A DNA stretch of 64,000 bases. Source: Bordetella holmesii ATCC 51541 (GTDB taxonomy: Bacteria > Pseudomonadota > Gammaproteobacteria > Burkholderiales > Burkholderiaceae_B). The notes under the pieces were generated by a model, which made no database searches, was not told where the DNA came from, and was given only the letters and a program-made list of their open reading frames with translations. Positions 19,112 through 27,628 of the stretch are shown here, piece after piece (the stretch's first letter is position 1; each line of letters starts with the position of its first letter). The translations under genes and the position numbers were made by a program. The stretch is from positions 1,426,001 through 1,490,000 of the forward strand of contig CP007494.1 of NCBI GenBank assembly GCA_000612485.1, given 5' to 3'.

Positions 19112-19501
19112 TCAATCGCGTGGAGTGACGCCCTTGCGGTAGGAGTTTTTGCGGACGATTTTCTGTCCGGAAAACTCCCACAGGTCGCAACCACGTACAC
19201 ACAGTTTTGCGCCATCGGCCAGCGTTCCGGTGAGCGCCCATTCGGAAACTGCCTTGTCGCCTGACACCCAATGGCCCTCGGGCTTGTAATGGGCATCGGG
19301 CAACAGCGCGTACCCGGCGGCAAATCCTGCGCGGATGGCGGCTTTGCCAACGAGGCGCTTGCCCCAGGGCTCTGGGCCGGCTGACGCCTCCCATATGCTG
19401 TCGTCAGCGAAAAACTCCATGATGGCGTCGAGATCGTGAGAGTTGAATGCCGCCATGATGGCGTCCAATGTGTCGATGGAAACGTGCTCGGGTTGGCTCA
19501 T
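19112..19501 (-). CDS. SnoaL/NTF2-like protein (third copy)
   Basis: 129 residues with the SnoaL-like fold pattern: helix DTLDAIMAAFNSHDLDAIMEFF, DDSIWEASAG, GKAAIRAGFAAGYALLPDAH and a C-terminal beta sheet with DLWEFSGQKIVRK. It is one of three related small proteins in the operon. Family members can be cyclases, hydrolases (for example limonene-epoxide hydrolase) or non-catalytic. Follows the MIP18 gene by 12 bases. Confidence 0.82.
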   Translation of the reverse strand: MSQPEHVSIDTLDAIMAAFNSHDLDAIMEFFADDSIWEASAGPEPWGKRLVGKAAIRAGFAAGYALLPDAHYKPEGHWVSGDKAVSEWALTGTLADGAKLCVRGCDLWEFSGQKIVRKNSYRKGVTPRD

Positions 19502-19513
19502 GATTCTGCCTGT

Positions 19514-20264
19514 CTAGAACTTGTTAAAGCCGATGGCGGCGAGTTGCTCGCGGCCGGAAGCGGTGATGTCGGCGGGCCGCCAACTGGGTTGCCAGACCCA
19601 CTCGACCTCGAAATCCGTGTCCTGTGCCGCCAGTGTGGTCCGCATCTGGTCGGTCATTACCTTGGCCAAGGGGCAGGCCGGAGAGGTCAGTGTCATCGTG
19701 ATCTTTGCCACACCGTCGTCTCGAAGCCTTACCTGACGCACGAAACCCATGTCGACGATATTGACGCCGAGATCCGGATCGAGGACGGCCTGCAGCGCTT
19801 GACGGATGGTGGTTTCCGCCTCCGTTTCCGGAGCAGGTGTCCATGATGGCGCGCCATCGAGCACGCCCTGGCCCACCTCGGTGGCGTCGACCTCGATACC
19901 GGGCTCCTGTCCGGGGGGGCGTAAGCGTCAAGGTTACGTCGCTGGTTGGACTGCTTATCCAATCGGCCAGACCATGGGCCTTGCGCCGGATACGGATGAT
20001 GTGTTCGGCCTGTTTGACGCGCGCGCGGCTCAATACCAACGCATCCGGGTCGATGCCAGCCTGTTCGGCTTGCACCAGCGCTTTGTCCAGCAGGCGGGCG
20101 AGCTGTTCGCAAGTGGGGCCCGGACCAAAGCGCAGGCGATGGCGAGCCTTGCCCGCCTGGGTATTGATCACCCATTTCAGCGCGACGGCGGCCTCTGACT
20201 GTGCGAGCCTGAGTTGGGGCTCACGTACCATGATGACGTCTATCGCCTCGGCTACCGTGCTCAT
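19514..20264 (-). pseudogene. uL22-like domain fused to MIP18/PaaD-like metal-maturation domain, frameshifted
   Basis: The start codon overlaps the reductase stop by four bases (ATGA). Residues about 45-115 resemble ribosomal protein uL22: helix LARLLDKALVQAEQAG, IDPDALVLSRARV, then the tunnel-hairpin-like RIRRKAHGLADWISSPTSDV and TLTL. By eye this gives about 17 identities over 50 aligned positions with E. coli-type uL22. A G7 run (19913-19919) then shifts frame. The remaining part reads as a MIP18/DUF59 domain (DPDLGVNIVDMGFVRQV ... SPACPLAKVMTDQM). Removing one base gives about 249 residues. MIP18 proteins, such as PaaD beside the diiron PaaABCE, help build metal centres. A role in maturing this diiron enzyme or its Rieske protein is inference. 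Confidence 0.75.
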
Positions 20265-21505
20265 GCGTTTACCTCCCGTCGCTGCGGACGTGCGGGTTTG
20301 GGCAGCAGACTCTTGAGCTCAAAGGCGGGATCGGCGAGCTGCTCCTTGGTGACCTCATGGGGGATTGCCATGATCTTGCGCGCCTGCATCAAGTCCTGAG
20401 GCCGATTCAGGCACGTGATGGCCTTGATGCGTTTGCCATCCAGCGAGAACACGGACAGCGATTTTTCCTTGGCGGAGCCTCGGATCACTTCCACGCAGTC
20501 GCCGACCGCCTGCCCATAAGCCTGCAGGCTGTGTTCATACTGCTGTGACCAGAAAAAATGCTCTTCGGTAAACGGGACGGGTTGCCCGAGCAGGTTGCGC
20601 GCGACGTTTACGCCATGGCGCATGGCCGTGTCGTGATGCTCGACCCGGAACATACGGCCGTAGACCGGATGAAAGCGCGCGGCCACATCGCCGATGGCGT
20701 AAACATCAGGGGCGCTGGTACGCCCGTATTCGTCGGTCAGGATGCCGCCGTCGACCTCGATGCCCGCCTGCTCCGCCAGCTCGATGTTGGGCACCGACCC
20801 GATGGCGACCAGTACGTCGTCGCAGATCACCACTTCGCCGCGTCCGGTGGTCAACTCTACGTGGGTCGGAGTTTCGTTAATGGCGGCCACGATCTCGCCG
20901 GTGCGCATTTGCACACCGTGCTCTCGGTGGATATCGATCATCGCACGCCCTATTTCCTGACAGACGGCACGGCCCAGGGGGAGCGCACCTGGATCGAAAA
21001 CGGTTACGCGCAGGCCTTTGGCCACGGCGAAGGCCGCGACCTCGCAACCGAGGAACCCCGCTCCGAGAACGGCCAGGTGGTGGCCAGGTACCAGCCGCTC
21101 ACGTAGGCGCTCGGCGTCCGACAGCGACCGCATCACATGCACCCGGTCGCCGGCGAAACCTGGCAGAGTCTTGGCGCGCACGCCTGTGGCCAGAATCAGG
21201 GCATCGTAGGTCAATGAGCGCGCATCCGACAGCTCGACCTCCCGCTTTTCAGTGTCGATACGAACGGCTCTGGTCGACAAGAGCACGTCGACCTGATTAT
21301 CGGCGTACCACTGCTGCGGATTGATGCGGAACTGGCCACGGTCGAACTGGCCGGTAAGCCAGTCTTTGGACAAGGGCGGACGTTCGTAAGGTAGGTCGGG
21401 CTCGTCGGTGACGATCACGATCTCTCCATCGAAGCCTGCATCGCGAAGTTCCTTGACGGCCGTCACCGCGGCCACGCCACCGCCAATGAAGATGAATCGC
21501 TTCAT
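20261..21505 (-). CDS. FAD-dependent NADH:ferredoxin reductase, BphA4/rubredoxin-reductase type
   Basis: 414 residues. The ATG at 21505 overlaps the ferredoxin stop codon. The FAD site is FIFIGGGVAAVTAVKEL, the NAD site is LAVLGAGFLGCEVAAFAVAKG, and the FAD-ribityl motif is VYAIGDVAA. It should pass electrons from NADH to the Rieske ferredoxin just upstream. This is the glutathione-reductase fold. Soluble diiron monooxygenases of the toluene, isoprene and alkene groups normally use an FNR-type reductase carrying its own plant-type [2Fe-2S] domain, so this pairing is unusual. Confidence 0.92.
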   Translation of the reverse strand: MKRFIFIGGGVAAVTAVKELRDAGFDGEIVIVTDEPDLPYERPPLSKDWLTGQFDRGQFRINPQQWYADNQVDVLLSTRAVRIDTEKREVELSDARSLTYDALILATGVRAKTLPGFAGDRVHVMRSLSDAERLRERLVPGHHLAVLGAGFLGCEVAAFAVAKGLRVTVFDPGALPLGRAVCQEIGRAMIDIHREHGVQMRTGEIVAAINETPTHVELTTGRGEVVICDDVLVAIGSVPNIELAEQAGIEVDGGILTDEYGRTSAPDVYAIGDVAARFHPVYGRMFRVEHHDTAMRHGVNVARNLLGQPVPFTEEHFFWSQQYEHSLQAYGQAVGDCVEVIRGSAKEKSLSVFSLDGKRIKAITCLNRPQDLMQARKIMAIPHEVTKEQLADPAFELKSLLPKPARPQRREVNA

Positions 21506-21831
21506 TCGACGCTCACTTGGATGTTTCCGGAGTCGTCTACCTGGCAGGGGTATTTGTGCAGCTGGCAGGTAGACGGATTGATGCCTTTGGCCGTGGTGAC
21601 ATCGAACTGCCAAAGATGTTGGGCGCACGTCAACACGCCGTCGCTGAGATCTCCATCGTGCAGCGGCCATTGCTGGTGCGGGCAGCGGTCGTGATAGGCA
21701 TGTATGTCGCCGTCGGTATTGATTAACAGAACCTTCTTGCCGTTGACTTCGACCCCGGTCATCTCGCCTTCCCAGATGTCGTCGATGTGGGAGACCTCAT
21801 GCCATTGCAATTTGGTGGATGCTTCGCTCAT
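21502..21831 (-). CDS. Rieske-type [2Fe-2S] ferredoxin of the monooxygenase (TmoC-like)
   Basis: 109 residues, soluble. Ligands are visible as CPHQQWPLHDG and CAQHLWQF, the Cys-X-His ... Cys-X2-His Rieske pattern. It carries electrons from the reductase to the diiron hydroxylase. The gene lies 6 bases after the beta subunit and overlaps the reductase start by four bases, so translation is probably coupled. Confidence 0.93.
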   Translation of the reverse strand: MSEASTKLQWHEVSHIDDIWEGEMTGVEVNGKKVLLINTDGDIHAYHDRCPHQQWPLHDGDLSDGVLTCAQHLWQFDVTTAKGINPSTCQLHKYPCQVDDSGNIQVSVE

Positions 21832-21837
21832 GGTTTT

Positions 21838-22871
21838 CTACTCCGTTTGGCTGCCGAAAAACTCGGTATGCAGCTTTTCGCGGGCTGCACGCGCCGTTGC
21901 CACCACTTCGTCGGAAGATCGATCAAGAAGAGGAGCCAAACCCGCCGCAGCGCGATCGGCGATCGCGGACCACTTGCCGATCCACTTCTGTAATGGCTTG
22001 ACGTTCGTTTCGCGTTTGGTAATGGCGTAGCGTGCCAATGCACTGCTCCAGCGGTTTCGCCGTGCGCTGTCCTTTGCCAGCAGTTTGGACACCAACCAGT
22101 TTTGTTCGTCGCCGTTGTTTCGGCTGACCTCTCCGAGCTGATGCAGCAGGACGTTGTCCAAGGTGGGGCCGAGAACGAGATTGAGCGCAGTGAGTACCTC
22201 GCCCCAATCGTAGGTAATGAGCGCGCGTTCGATCGCTTCGCGAGTCGGCTGCCAGGCGGGGTTTTTCTCCCATAGTTCGCGTTCATTGACCCCGATGCCC
22301 GAGTCGGGATGAGCGATCTGCAGCGCACGGGTTCGATAGGCGATGGTCGTCACCCGACGCAGAAAGTCACCGCTCGCATAGCACGCGGCATTGGTGATAT
22401 ACGAACTTGGCGCGATATAGCCGAGATACGCCTGCGCCTGTTGAAACCCGTGTACGAGATAACGCTGAGGCGCGAGTGCTTGCGCCAGTATTCTTACTTG
22501 AGCGCTAGATAACCCGGCATCGGAACCGGAGTCGCCATATTGGTCCAGGACGCCGTCGAGCTTGGTCTGCTCGTTAGCCTGCAGGTTGACGTAGGCACGG
22601 TAATGAATCTGGTCCGGGTCGCGAAAACCATCCCAGTCATCTGTCTGCAAGGGGAGTGTTCACGGTAGGTCATGAACCACAGATTGCCGGGCGAGGACGG
22701 ATTCTGCTCGAATACGTTCTTACGTCCGGGAACGCGGCCGCGAGCATTCCAGTTCTGCGCATGCGTGACGATTTCGTATTCGCTCGGCATGCGCCGCACA
22801 TTGCCAAAGGCACTGAAAGTGCGCATTTTTCGCTGTTTGGCTGCCGCGTTGTCGTTGGGCTGTGCACTCAT
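21838..22871 (-). pseudogene. Diiron monooxygenase hydroxylase beta subunit (TmoE-like), frameshifted
   Basis: The N-terminal part (MRTFSAFGNVRRMPSEYEIV ... NLWFMTYREHSP) and the rest (LQTDDWDGFRDPDQIHYRAY ... to SQTE) are in adjacent frames. They match T4MO TmoE across the join (SPLKHDNWDAFTDPDQ in TmoE). Adding one base to the run at 22651-22654 gives about 344 residues, the family length. The beta subunit is ferritin-like but has no iron, and packs against alpha in the (alpha-beta-gamma)2 hydroxylase. The start overlaps the effector stop. Confidence 0.88.
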
Positions 22872-23188
22872 TGTTTGTCTCCTTGCCGGGCGTCGCCGTT
22901 CGTGCGGGCGGCCGCTCCGCTGTACCAGGTAATAGAATCGCTTTCAGTTGCCACACGACCGAAGAACGATGACAGCACAGCCTCCAGCGAGCGGATGCGG
23001 TAGTCGGAGCCGAGGTAGTTCTGTAAGGACGACTCGGTCAGAACCAGCCGGTCCTCGGCTTGAACCCGCAGATAAGCGCCACGGTCGATGATCTCGATCT
23101 CGCGATCGGGGTTGTCATCTTCGATCGCGGCGACGATTTTGTCGGTCTCATCGCTGACGCGAAGCACCGGACCTACGGGATTCTTCAT
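22868..23188 (-). CDS. Monooxygenase effector (coupling) protein, MmoB/DmpM/TmoD family
   Basis: 106 residues, cofactor-free. It begins MKNPVGPVLRVSDETDKIVA and contains IIDRGAYLRVQAEDRLVLTE, typical of this family. Effectors dock over the active site of the hydroxylase and are needed for efficient oxygen activation. Both ends overlap neighbouring genes by four bases. Confidence 0.92.
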   Translation of the reverse strand: MKNPVGPVLRVSDETDKIVAAIEDDNPDREIEIIDRGAYLRVQAEDRLVLTESSLQNYLGSDYRIRSLEAVLSSFFGRVATESDSITWYSGAAARTNGDARQGDKQ

Positions 23189-23481
23189 TCTGCAACTCCT
23201 GCAGGCAGTTCGTATTCCACGGCGATGTGATCGAGTGGTTTGATGTTGGCCTCGGCTACCGTGAGGTGTCCCGGCAGCTTCTTTCCGTGGTGTATGACGA
23301 CCTTGGGATAGGGACGTGCCCGTACGCGGCGGCCTTCCGAGTGATAGGCCACTGCGACGGCGACCTCATCCATGGTGTTGGCCGTGGTCACAGGTACGAG
23401 AATGGCTACGAAATCGGTAGAAAAAATGGCGTTCAGAGGAACGACCTCGGGGGTGGCTTGCTGATCTGTCATGGTCGTCAC
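23185..23481 (-). CDS. Monooxygenase hydroxylase gamma subunit (TmoB-like)
   Basis: 98 residues with the ubiquitin-like TmoB pattern: FSTDFVAILVPVTTANTMDEVAVAVAYHSEGRRV. This aligns with T4MO TmoB (VPVDTEDTMDQVAEKCAYHS). It is the small subunit of the hydroxylase. It overlaps the alpha stop and the effector start by four bases each. Confidence 0.92.
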   Translation of the reverse strand: MTTMTDQQATPEVVPLNAIFSTDFVAILVPVTTANTMDEVAVAVAYHSEGRRVRARPYPKVVIHHGKKLPGHLTVAEANIKPLDHIAVEYELPAGVAE

Positions 23482-24998
23482 GCTCCTGTCTGGATGATGC
23501 CTTTTGCTTCCCGGCCCACGTAGTCTTTGGCCCAGGCGTGATAGTCGACCTCTTCGCCCATGACATCGGGTGTGATCCCCATGTCGTCGAGAATGCCTTG
23601 CACCGTCGGCGGTTGAATGTCACCCGACAGAAAACGTGTCACCAGGGTTTTATGATTGACGTTGTCCCTGTCCTTCCACCAGATCTGCCGGCAGCCGTTG
23701 GTGCAGAAGTGCATCATCTTGCCGTTGTAGTTCAGTGAATGATCGCGGACGCGCCATTTGCCATCGCGCGATTGCGTCGGGTTGCACATCGGAAGATGGC
23801 AGGTCTCGCACAACCAGGGCAGCGTCTCGGGTAACAAGGTCGGGTTGATGTTTCCGGCGTTGACGTTGTCGATGATGACGTCCCACTTGTCGCCGTAGAC
23901 CTTCTCCCAGTTGGGGTATTTTTCACGCAACCATTCGCGCTCGTCCTTTGATACACCCGCGCGTGGGTTCCACCACAGCGTTGGCCGCCACCACCAAAGG
24001 CCCATGTGCAGGCTGTGATGCCAGGTGTCCAGGCCGCGCATGAATTCATCCCAGAACCACGGTTTTTTCAGGCCGTAGTCTTCGATCGTGCGGATGAACT
24101 GGTCGACAATCCACTCTTCCATGAATTCGCGGAACGACTGCTTGCGGTGCTCCAGCGGCGTGTAGTAGTCCATCACTGGACCCGTCAGCGCGGCAAATGC
24201 TCGCGCGTTGGCCCAGAAGCCTTTGTCGATCACCCACTGAGCGCGCTGCGGATCGTGCTCGATCAGAATCTCCAGTGTGGCCACTCCTTGCTGAGAGTGT
24301 CGTGCCTCGTCGGTCTGGATAGTGGAGATCATGTTGGCGAAGTTGACATCGCCGGCTTCGAGCGCGTCCGCCGCAAGGGCGACGAACTGCAGGTTGGTGA
24401 ATCCCGTCTCGAAGGTGAGTGGCAGCATCAGTGCGCAATCCACGGCGTTCGATGTGGTCATGAAACCATCGAAAAGCGTACGCAGTGCAACCGGCACCCA
24501 ATCGTTCGTACTGTAGGTCTTCTGCGTCCAGTCGAACTGCGGATCCTTGGCTACGAGTTCGTGACCAAAGAACGTGTTCAGCGCATTGTGGCGCAGCTCA
24601 TCGAGATGACCGTATATGGCCATGTTGCGCCAGGCGCCATTCAGGCCAAAGCGTGCCATCTTCAGCTCGGCCAGCGTCGCGGCATACTCGACTTGCGCCA
24701 CGCCACCGAAGTGCTGCTTCGTTCCGGACTTCCAGCCTTCGTCGAGGTGGTCAAAGGTCTTGGTTCGCTGCAACGCTGCCTTCACGCCATAGGTTGCCGC
24801 TTCTTTTTCACGCTGCGTGTAAACGTACTCCGGGTAGCTGACCTTGTAGCCCTCTTCCCACTTCAACCAGGCTTCGCGCGGGACTTTACCTGTGCCTGTT
24901 AGCCAGTCCGGGTACACGGCTTCGTCGTCTACATAGGAAAGCGTTCAGTCCACATCACGGACGAATCCCTGCCATTCTTCACGCTTGAGTAATGTCAT
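23478..24998 (-). pseudogene. Diiron monooxygenase hydroxylase alpha subunit (TmoA-like) with in-frame TGA at codon 18
   Basis: The ATG at 24998 has a strong AAGGAGA upstream. Translation gives MTLLKREEWQGFVRDVD, then TGA (24945-24947), then TLSYVDDEAVYPDW in the same frame. TmoA has TNWTPSYV at the same place, so TGA replaces Trp (TGG). Beyond it the 506-codon gene is intact. All six diiron ligands fall at the exact T4MO numbers: E104, E134, H137 (DELRH), E197, E231, H234 (DEARH). T201, A107, F196, F205 and Q228 are also kept, while G103 is Val and I100 is Val. A Cys pair motif (CETCHLPMC ... HFCTNGC) is near the C-terminus. As written only a 17-residue peptide is made; a GTG at 24917 has no ribosome site. 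Substrate: aromatic, alkene or isoprene-like, unresolved. Confidence 0.93.
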
Positions 24999-25021
24999 TT
25001 CTTGTCTCCTTCTACGGCAGC

Positions 25022-25483
25022 TCAGTCAACTTCAAAGTGGCCAAGCTGACGATTCACGCCGGCGTTGTCCCAATAAGCTCTTATGTTGTCGATCAGGCCC
25101 TCTTCATTGACGTGCAGAATGAAAAGATGAGGTTCGGCGAAGTACTGGCCTTTGGCGCTGATGAAGCCCCAGGCTGAGTCTTGTGTGCCGGTAATGTCGC
25201 AAGCAACGACGACGTCGCCGTCTTCGTTGCCGTCGATATGGAAGATCGTGTTGCCCAGATCAGGAAATGCGTTGATCAGGCCGCTCCAGATCACCCGGCC
25301 GACGGTACGGACCTTTCCGTCGCCGCGTACGACGCGTTGTTTGGCCCAGACTTCGAACGGGATGTACTCGAAGTTGGCGTTGTCGGTACAGAGATCAGAC
25401 ATGCCGGGTACATCGTGGTCGCGATAACGATCGAAGAACTCGGTGGCAATCTCGACGGGGGTTTGAGTGACGGTGGTGTTCAT
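25022..25483 (-). CDS. SnoaL/NTF2-like protein (second copy)
   Basis: 153 residues with a SnoaL-like fold pattern (EIATEFFDRYRDHDVPGMSD, FEYIPFEVWAK, GLINAFPDLGNTIFHI, IRAYWDN). It lies 23 bases before the hydroxylase alpha gene and 13 bases after another SnoaL-like gene, clearly in one transcript. It is more closely similar to that neighbour than to the copy at 19112. Could be a hydrolase or isomerase acting on the oxidation product; no catalytic residues can be assigned. Confidence 0.85.
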   Translation of the reverse strand: MNTTVTQTPVEIATEFFDRYRDHDVPGMSDLCTDNANFEYIPFEVWAKQRVVRGDGKVRTVGRVIWSGLINAFPDLGNTIFHIDGNEDGDVVVACDITGTQDSAWGFISAKGQYFAEPHLFILHVNEEGLIDNIRAYWDNAGVNRQLGHFEVD

Positions 25484-25496
25484 GAAGAGGCTCCAG

Positions 25497-25928
25497 TCAA
25501 ACTATCGTGACGTGATCCTGGCGTTTGATGGCCAGACGTCGGTAGAGTTGGTTCTGACACCAGTACGCGTCGATACCGGTGATTGCGCCGGCCTCCACCG
25601 TAAAGCGCCAGGCGGTGTCCAGGTCGAGATGCTTTTCCTGGTTGATGGCGCCCAGGAAGTCGGCTGACTGGGTGCCTTCGAGTTTGAATTCGGCCACGGC
25701 CACGTTGCCCACGCTGATGACATTGCGGACCGTAATCAGCACATCGGGAAACGCGCGCACGATGTCGGTAAGCAACGTGTCAATGACGAGCTTCGGACCT
25801 TTGCGAATCTGCATGGGAAATACGGTGATCTGGGCATTTTCAGAAACCTGTTCGAGAGCAGCCGGGACGTCCTTGGCATGCAACGCGTTCAAGAAGCGGT
25901 TGACCGTCTGGCCTGATGTATCGGACAT
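25497..25928 (-). CDS. SnoaL/NTF2-like protein (first copy)
   Basis: 143 residues from the ATG at 25928, which follows AAGGAGACATCA. The pattern TVNRFLNALHAKDVPAALEQ, DIVRAFPDVLITVRNVI and ITGIDAYWCQNQLYRRL is SnoaL-like and parallels the next gene downstream (both have AFPDxxxT and xAYWxN/Q). Tandem duplication followed by divergence is likely. Role unknown. Confidence 0.83.
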   Translation of the reverse strand: MSDTSGQTVNRFLNALHAKDVPAALEQVSENAQITVFPMQIRKGPKLVIDTLLTDIVRAFPDVLITVRNVISVGNVAVAEFKLEGTQSADFLGAINQEKHLDLDTAWRFTVEAGAITGIDAYWCQNQLYRRLAIKRQDHVTIV

Positions 25929-25959
25929 TGATGTCTCCTTATGAGCTTGGCTGCTGTCT

Positions 25960-26984
25960 TCAGGCAGAGGCACTGGACAGCGCTTTGACGACAGCTTCTG
26001 AGGTGGCTTCGGTCGAATTAGGGTTTTGGCCGGTGATCAGATTCCGATCGACGACGACGTGCGATGCCCAGGCGTAGGGCGCGTCGTCAAAAATAGCGCC
26101 TGCGTTTTGCAAGGCGTCCGCGAGGTACCAGGTCATGCCAAGTTGGCCGATGCGGTTCTGATCTTCTTCATCATTCGTGTAAGAGGTCATGCGATACCCC
26201 TCGAACAGCCATTGGCCGTCGGCGCGGTCCGGGGCCGAAAGCAGCATCGCCGGGCCATGACACAGCGAAGCGATGATCTTTCCGTCGGCATGGAGAATGC
26301 GCAGCAGTCGACTCAGATCCGGGTTGTCGGGCAGGTCCACCATAGGGCCATGACCGCCAGGTACGAATAGCGCGTCAAACTCTGCCATGGCGGCGTCCGT
26401 CAGCGACGAGAGGGCGACGGGGTTGTTGAAGCTGGTCAGTGCCGCCAACTTGGCCGCGCGCTCATCGGCCACCGCTTGCGAGGCTGCCTTCAGCTCGTCG
26501 ATCGCTGCACGTATCGTTGATTCTGGCAGCCCCCGGACATTCCTTCCTGGAGCATGACTTCGCTGAGCAGGCGCTTTTGGCGCCATGCGATCTTGGCGGC
26601 CTTGCTTAGCAGTTCGTGAGCCTGCTGTGGCGTGCTGCCCGTTGCAACGAGACGCTCGGCGAGGCGGCGTGAGGCCACGAGCTCTTGTTCGGTCGTGTGA
26701 TGCAGGGTGATCCGGATGTCATCGGGATCATGGTGGAACGTGCGGTATACCGAGGCGAAGTAGTCGCGGTCGACGTCTGGATAGTGGAAAAAATGTTCCA
26801 GACCGTAGGGGTCAGGTACCGGTTTGTTGCCGTCCGGCGTCAGTACGACGACGTCAAAGCCGGCTGCGACAAATCGCTCGTACGACTTGAGCGCTTCTTC
26901 GGCCCAATAGCCAGTCGGATGCGCCGAACTTTCCTTCAGGTCGATGGCGTTGGCACTCGTCACGAGAAATGCGATGCGGGGCAT
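25960..26984 (-). pseudogene. Hsp31/DJ-1/PfpI-family protein with a long insertion, frameshifted
   Basis: The N-terminal part (MPRIAFLVTSANAIDLKESS, AAGFDVVVLTPDG) and the C-terminal part (FDALFVPGGHGPMVDL, IIASLCHGPAMLL, ASHVVVDRNLITGQNP) are in different frames. One base added to the C5 run at 26530-26534 joins them into about 341 residues. The nucleophile-elbow Cys is in SLCHGPA. Compared with typical 230-residue members there are about 100 extra, helix-rich residues between the first half and VPGGHG (FHHDPDDIRITLHHTTEQ ... RLLSEVMLQEGMSGG). Family members include glutathione-independent glyoxalases (Hsp31). It lies in the monooxygenase operon between GST and the SnoaL pair. Confidence 0.82.
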
Positions 26985-27037
26985 GTGGTGTTCCTTCGAA
27001 TTTAAGGATCTTGGCTTGCTGGCGCCGTCGGCAGCGC

Positions 27038-27628
27038 TCAGCCCTCTTCTCGGCGCAAAACGTCCTGAACCGCCGGGCGCTCAGCGACACGCTTGAGCCA
27101 AGCCTGCAGTCGCGGCAGACCCTTCAGATCCACGCCGACGGCATCGGCCCAGTTCGTGACGGCAAAAAGGTAAGCGTCGGCCACGCTGAAGCTCGCGCCG
27201 GTGAGGTGGTCGTGATGTTGCAGTTGGCTTTCCACCCATTCGTAGCGTGCGCGCAGCTTGGCGCGGGTGGCCTGTTGGAAGGCTTCGTCGGCGTCGGGTG
27301 AAAAGAGGATGTAGTAAACCGAGTGAAGTTCGGTTCCGATGAAGGCCAGCCATTGCGCCAACTGTGCACGGCGCACGGCATCGATGTTGCCCGAAGCGGT
27401 GTGTTCGGCCAGAAACTGAAGAATCGCCAGGGTTTCGTGCAGTCGCGTGCCATCGGGTAGTTCGAGCACCGGGACATATCCCAATGCATTGATGGCGAAG
27501 TAGTCGCCGCCGTCATCGAGCTGATGGGCATCGAGTGACACCTCGGCCAGTTCGAAATCGATCCCCGCTTCCTGTAGGGCGATATGTGGAGCCAACGAGC
27601 AGGAGCCGGGGCTGTAGTAAAGCTTCAT
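27038..27628 (-). CDS. Glutathione S-transferase (beta-class GstB-like)
   Basis: 196 residues with a thioredoxin-fold N-terminal domain (MKLYYSPGSCSLAPHIALQE) containing the beta-class Cys (Cys10), the cis-Pro YVPVLELPDG and the ETLAILQFLAEH glutathione contact. The all-helical C-terminal domain contains SVADAYLFAV. It is the first recognisable gene of the operon. In isoprene clusters IsoI (a GST) opens the epoxide, so a similar role is plausible but unproven. Confidence 0.92.
   Translation of the reverse strand: MKLYYSPGSCSLAPHIALQEAGIDFELAEVSLDAHQLDDGGDYFAINALGYVPVLELPDGTRLHETLAILQFLAEHTASGNIDAVRRAQLAQWLAFIGTELHSVYYILFSPDADEAFQQATRAKLRARYEWVESQLQHHDHLTGASFSVADAYLFAVTNWADAVGVDLKGLPRLQAWLKRVAERPAVQDVLRREEG

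Noticed and set aside
19913..19919. The G7 tract as a phase-variation switch of the uL22-MIP18 gene
   Set aside because: Too short for reliable slippage, and nine other runs in unrelated genes show the same kind of break, so a general cause is more likely.
24836..24917. The GTG at 24917 as the true start of the hydroxylase alpha subunit
   Set aside because: It lacks a ribosome site and would remove conserved N-terminal residues that match TmoA; the ATG at 24998 has a strong site and correct spacing.
24945..24947. The TGA in the hydroxylase gene as a selenocysteine or recoding signal
   Set aside because: Homologues have Trp here, not Cys, and I see no SECIS-like hairpin directly after the codon. 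A nonsense mutation is simpler.
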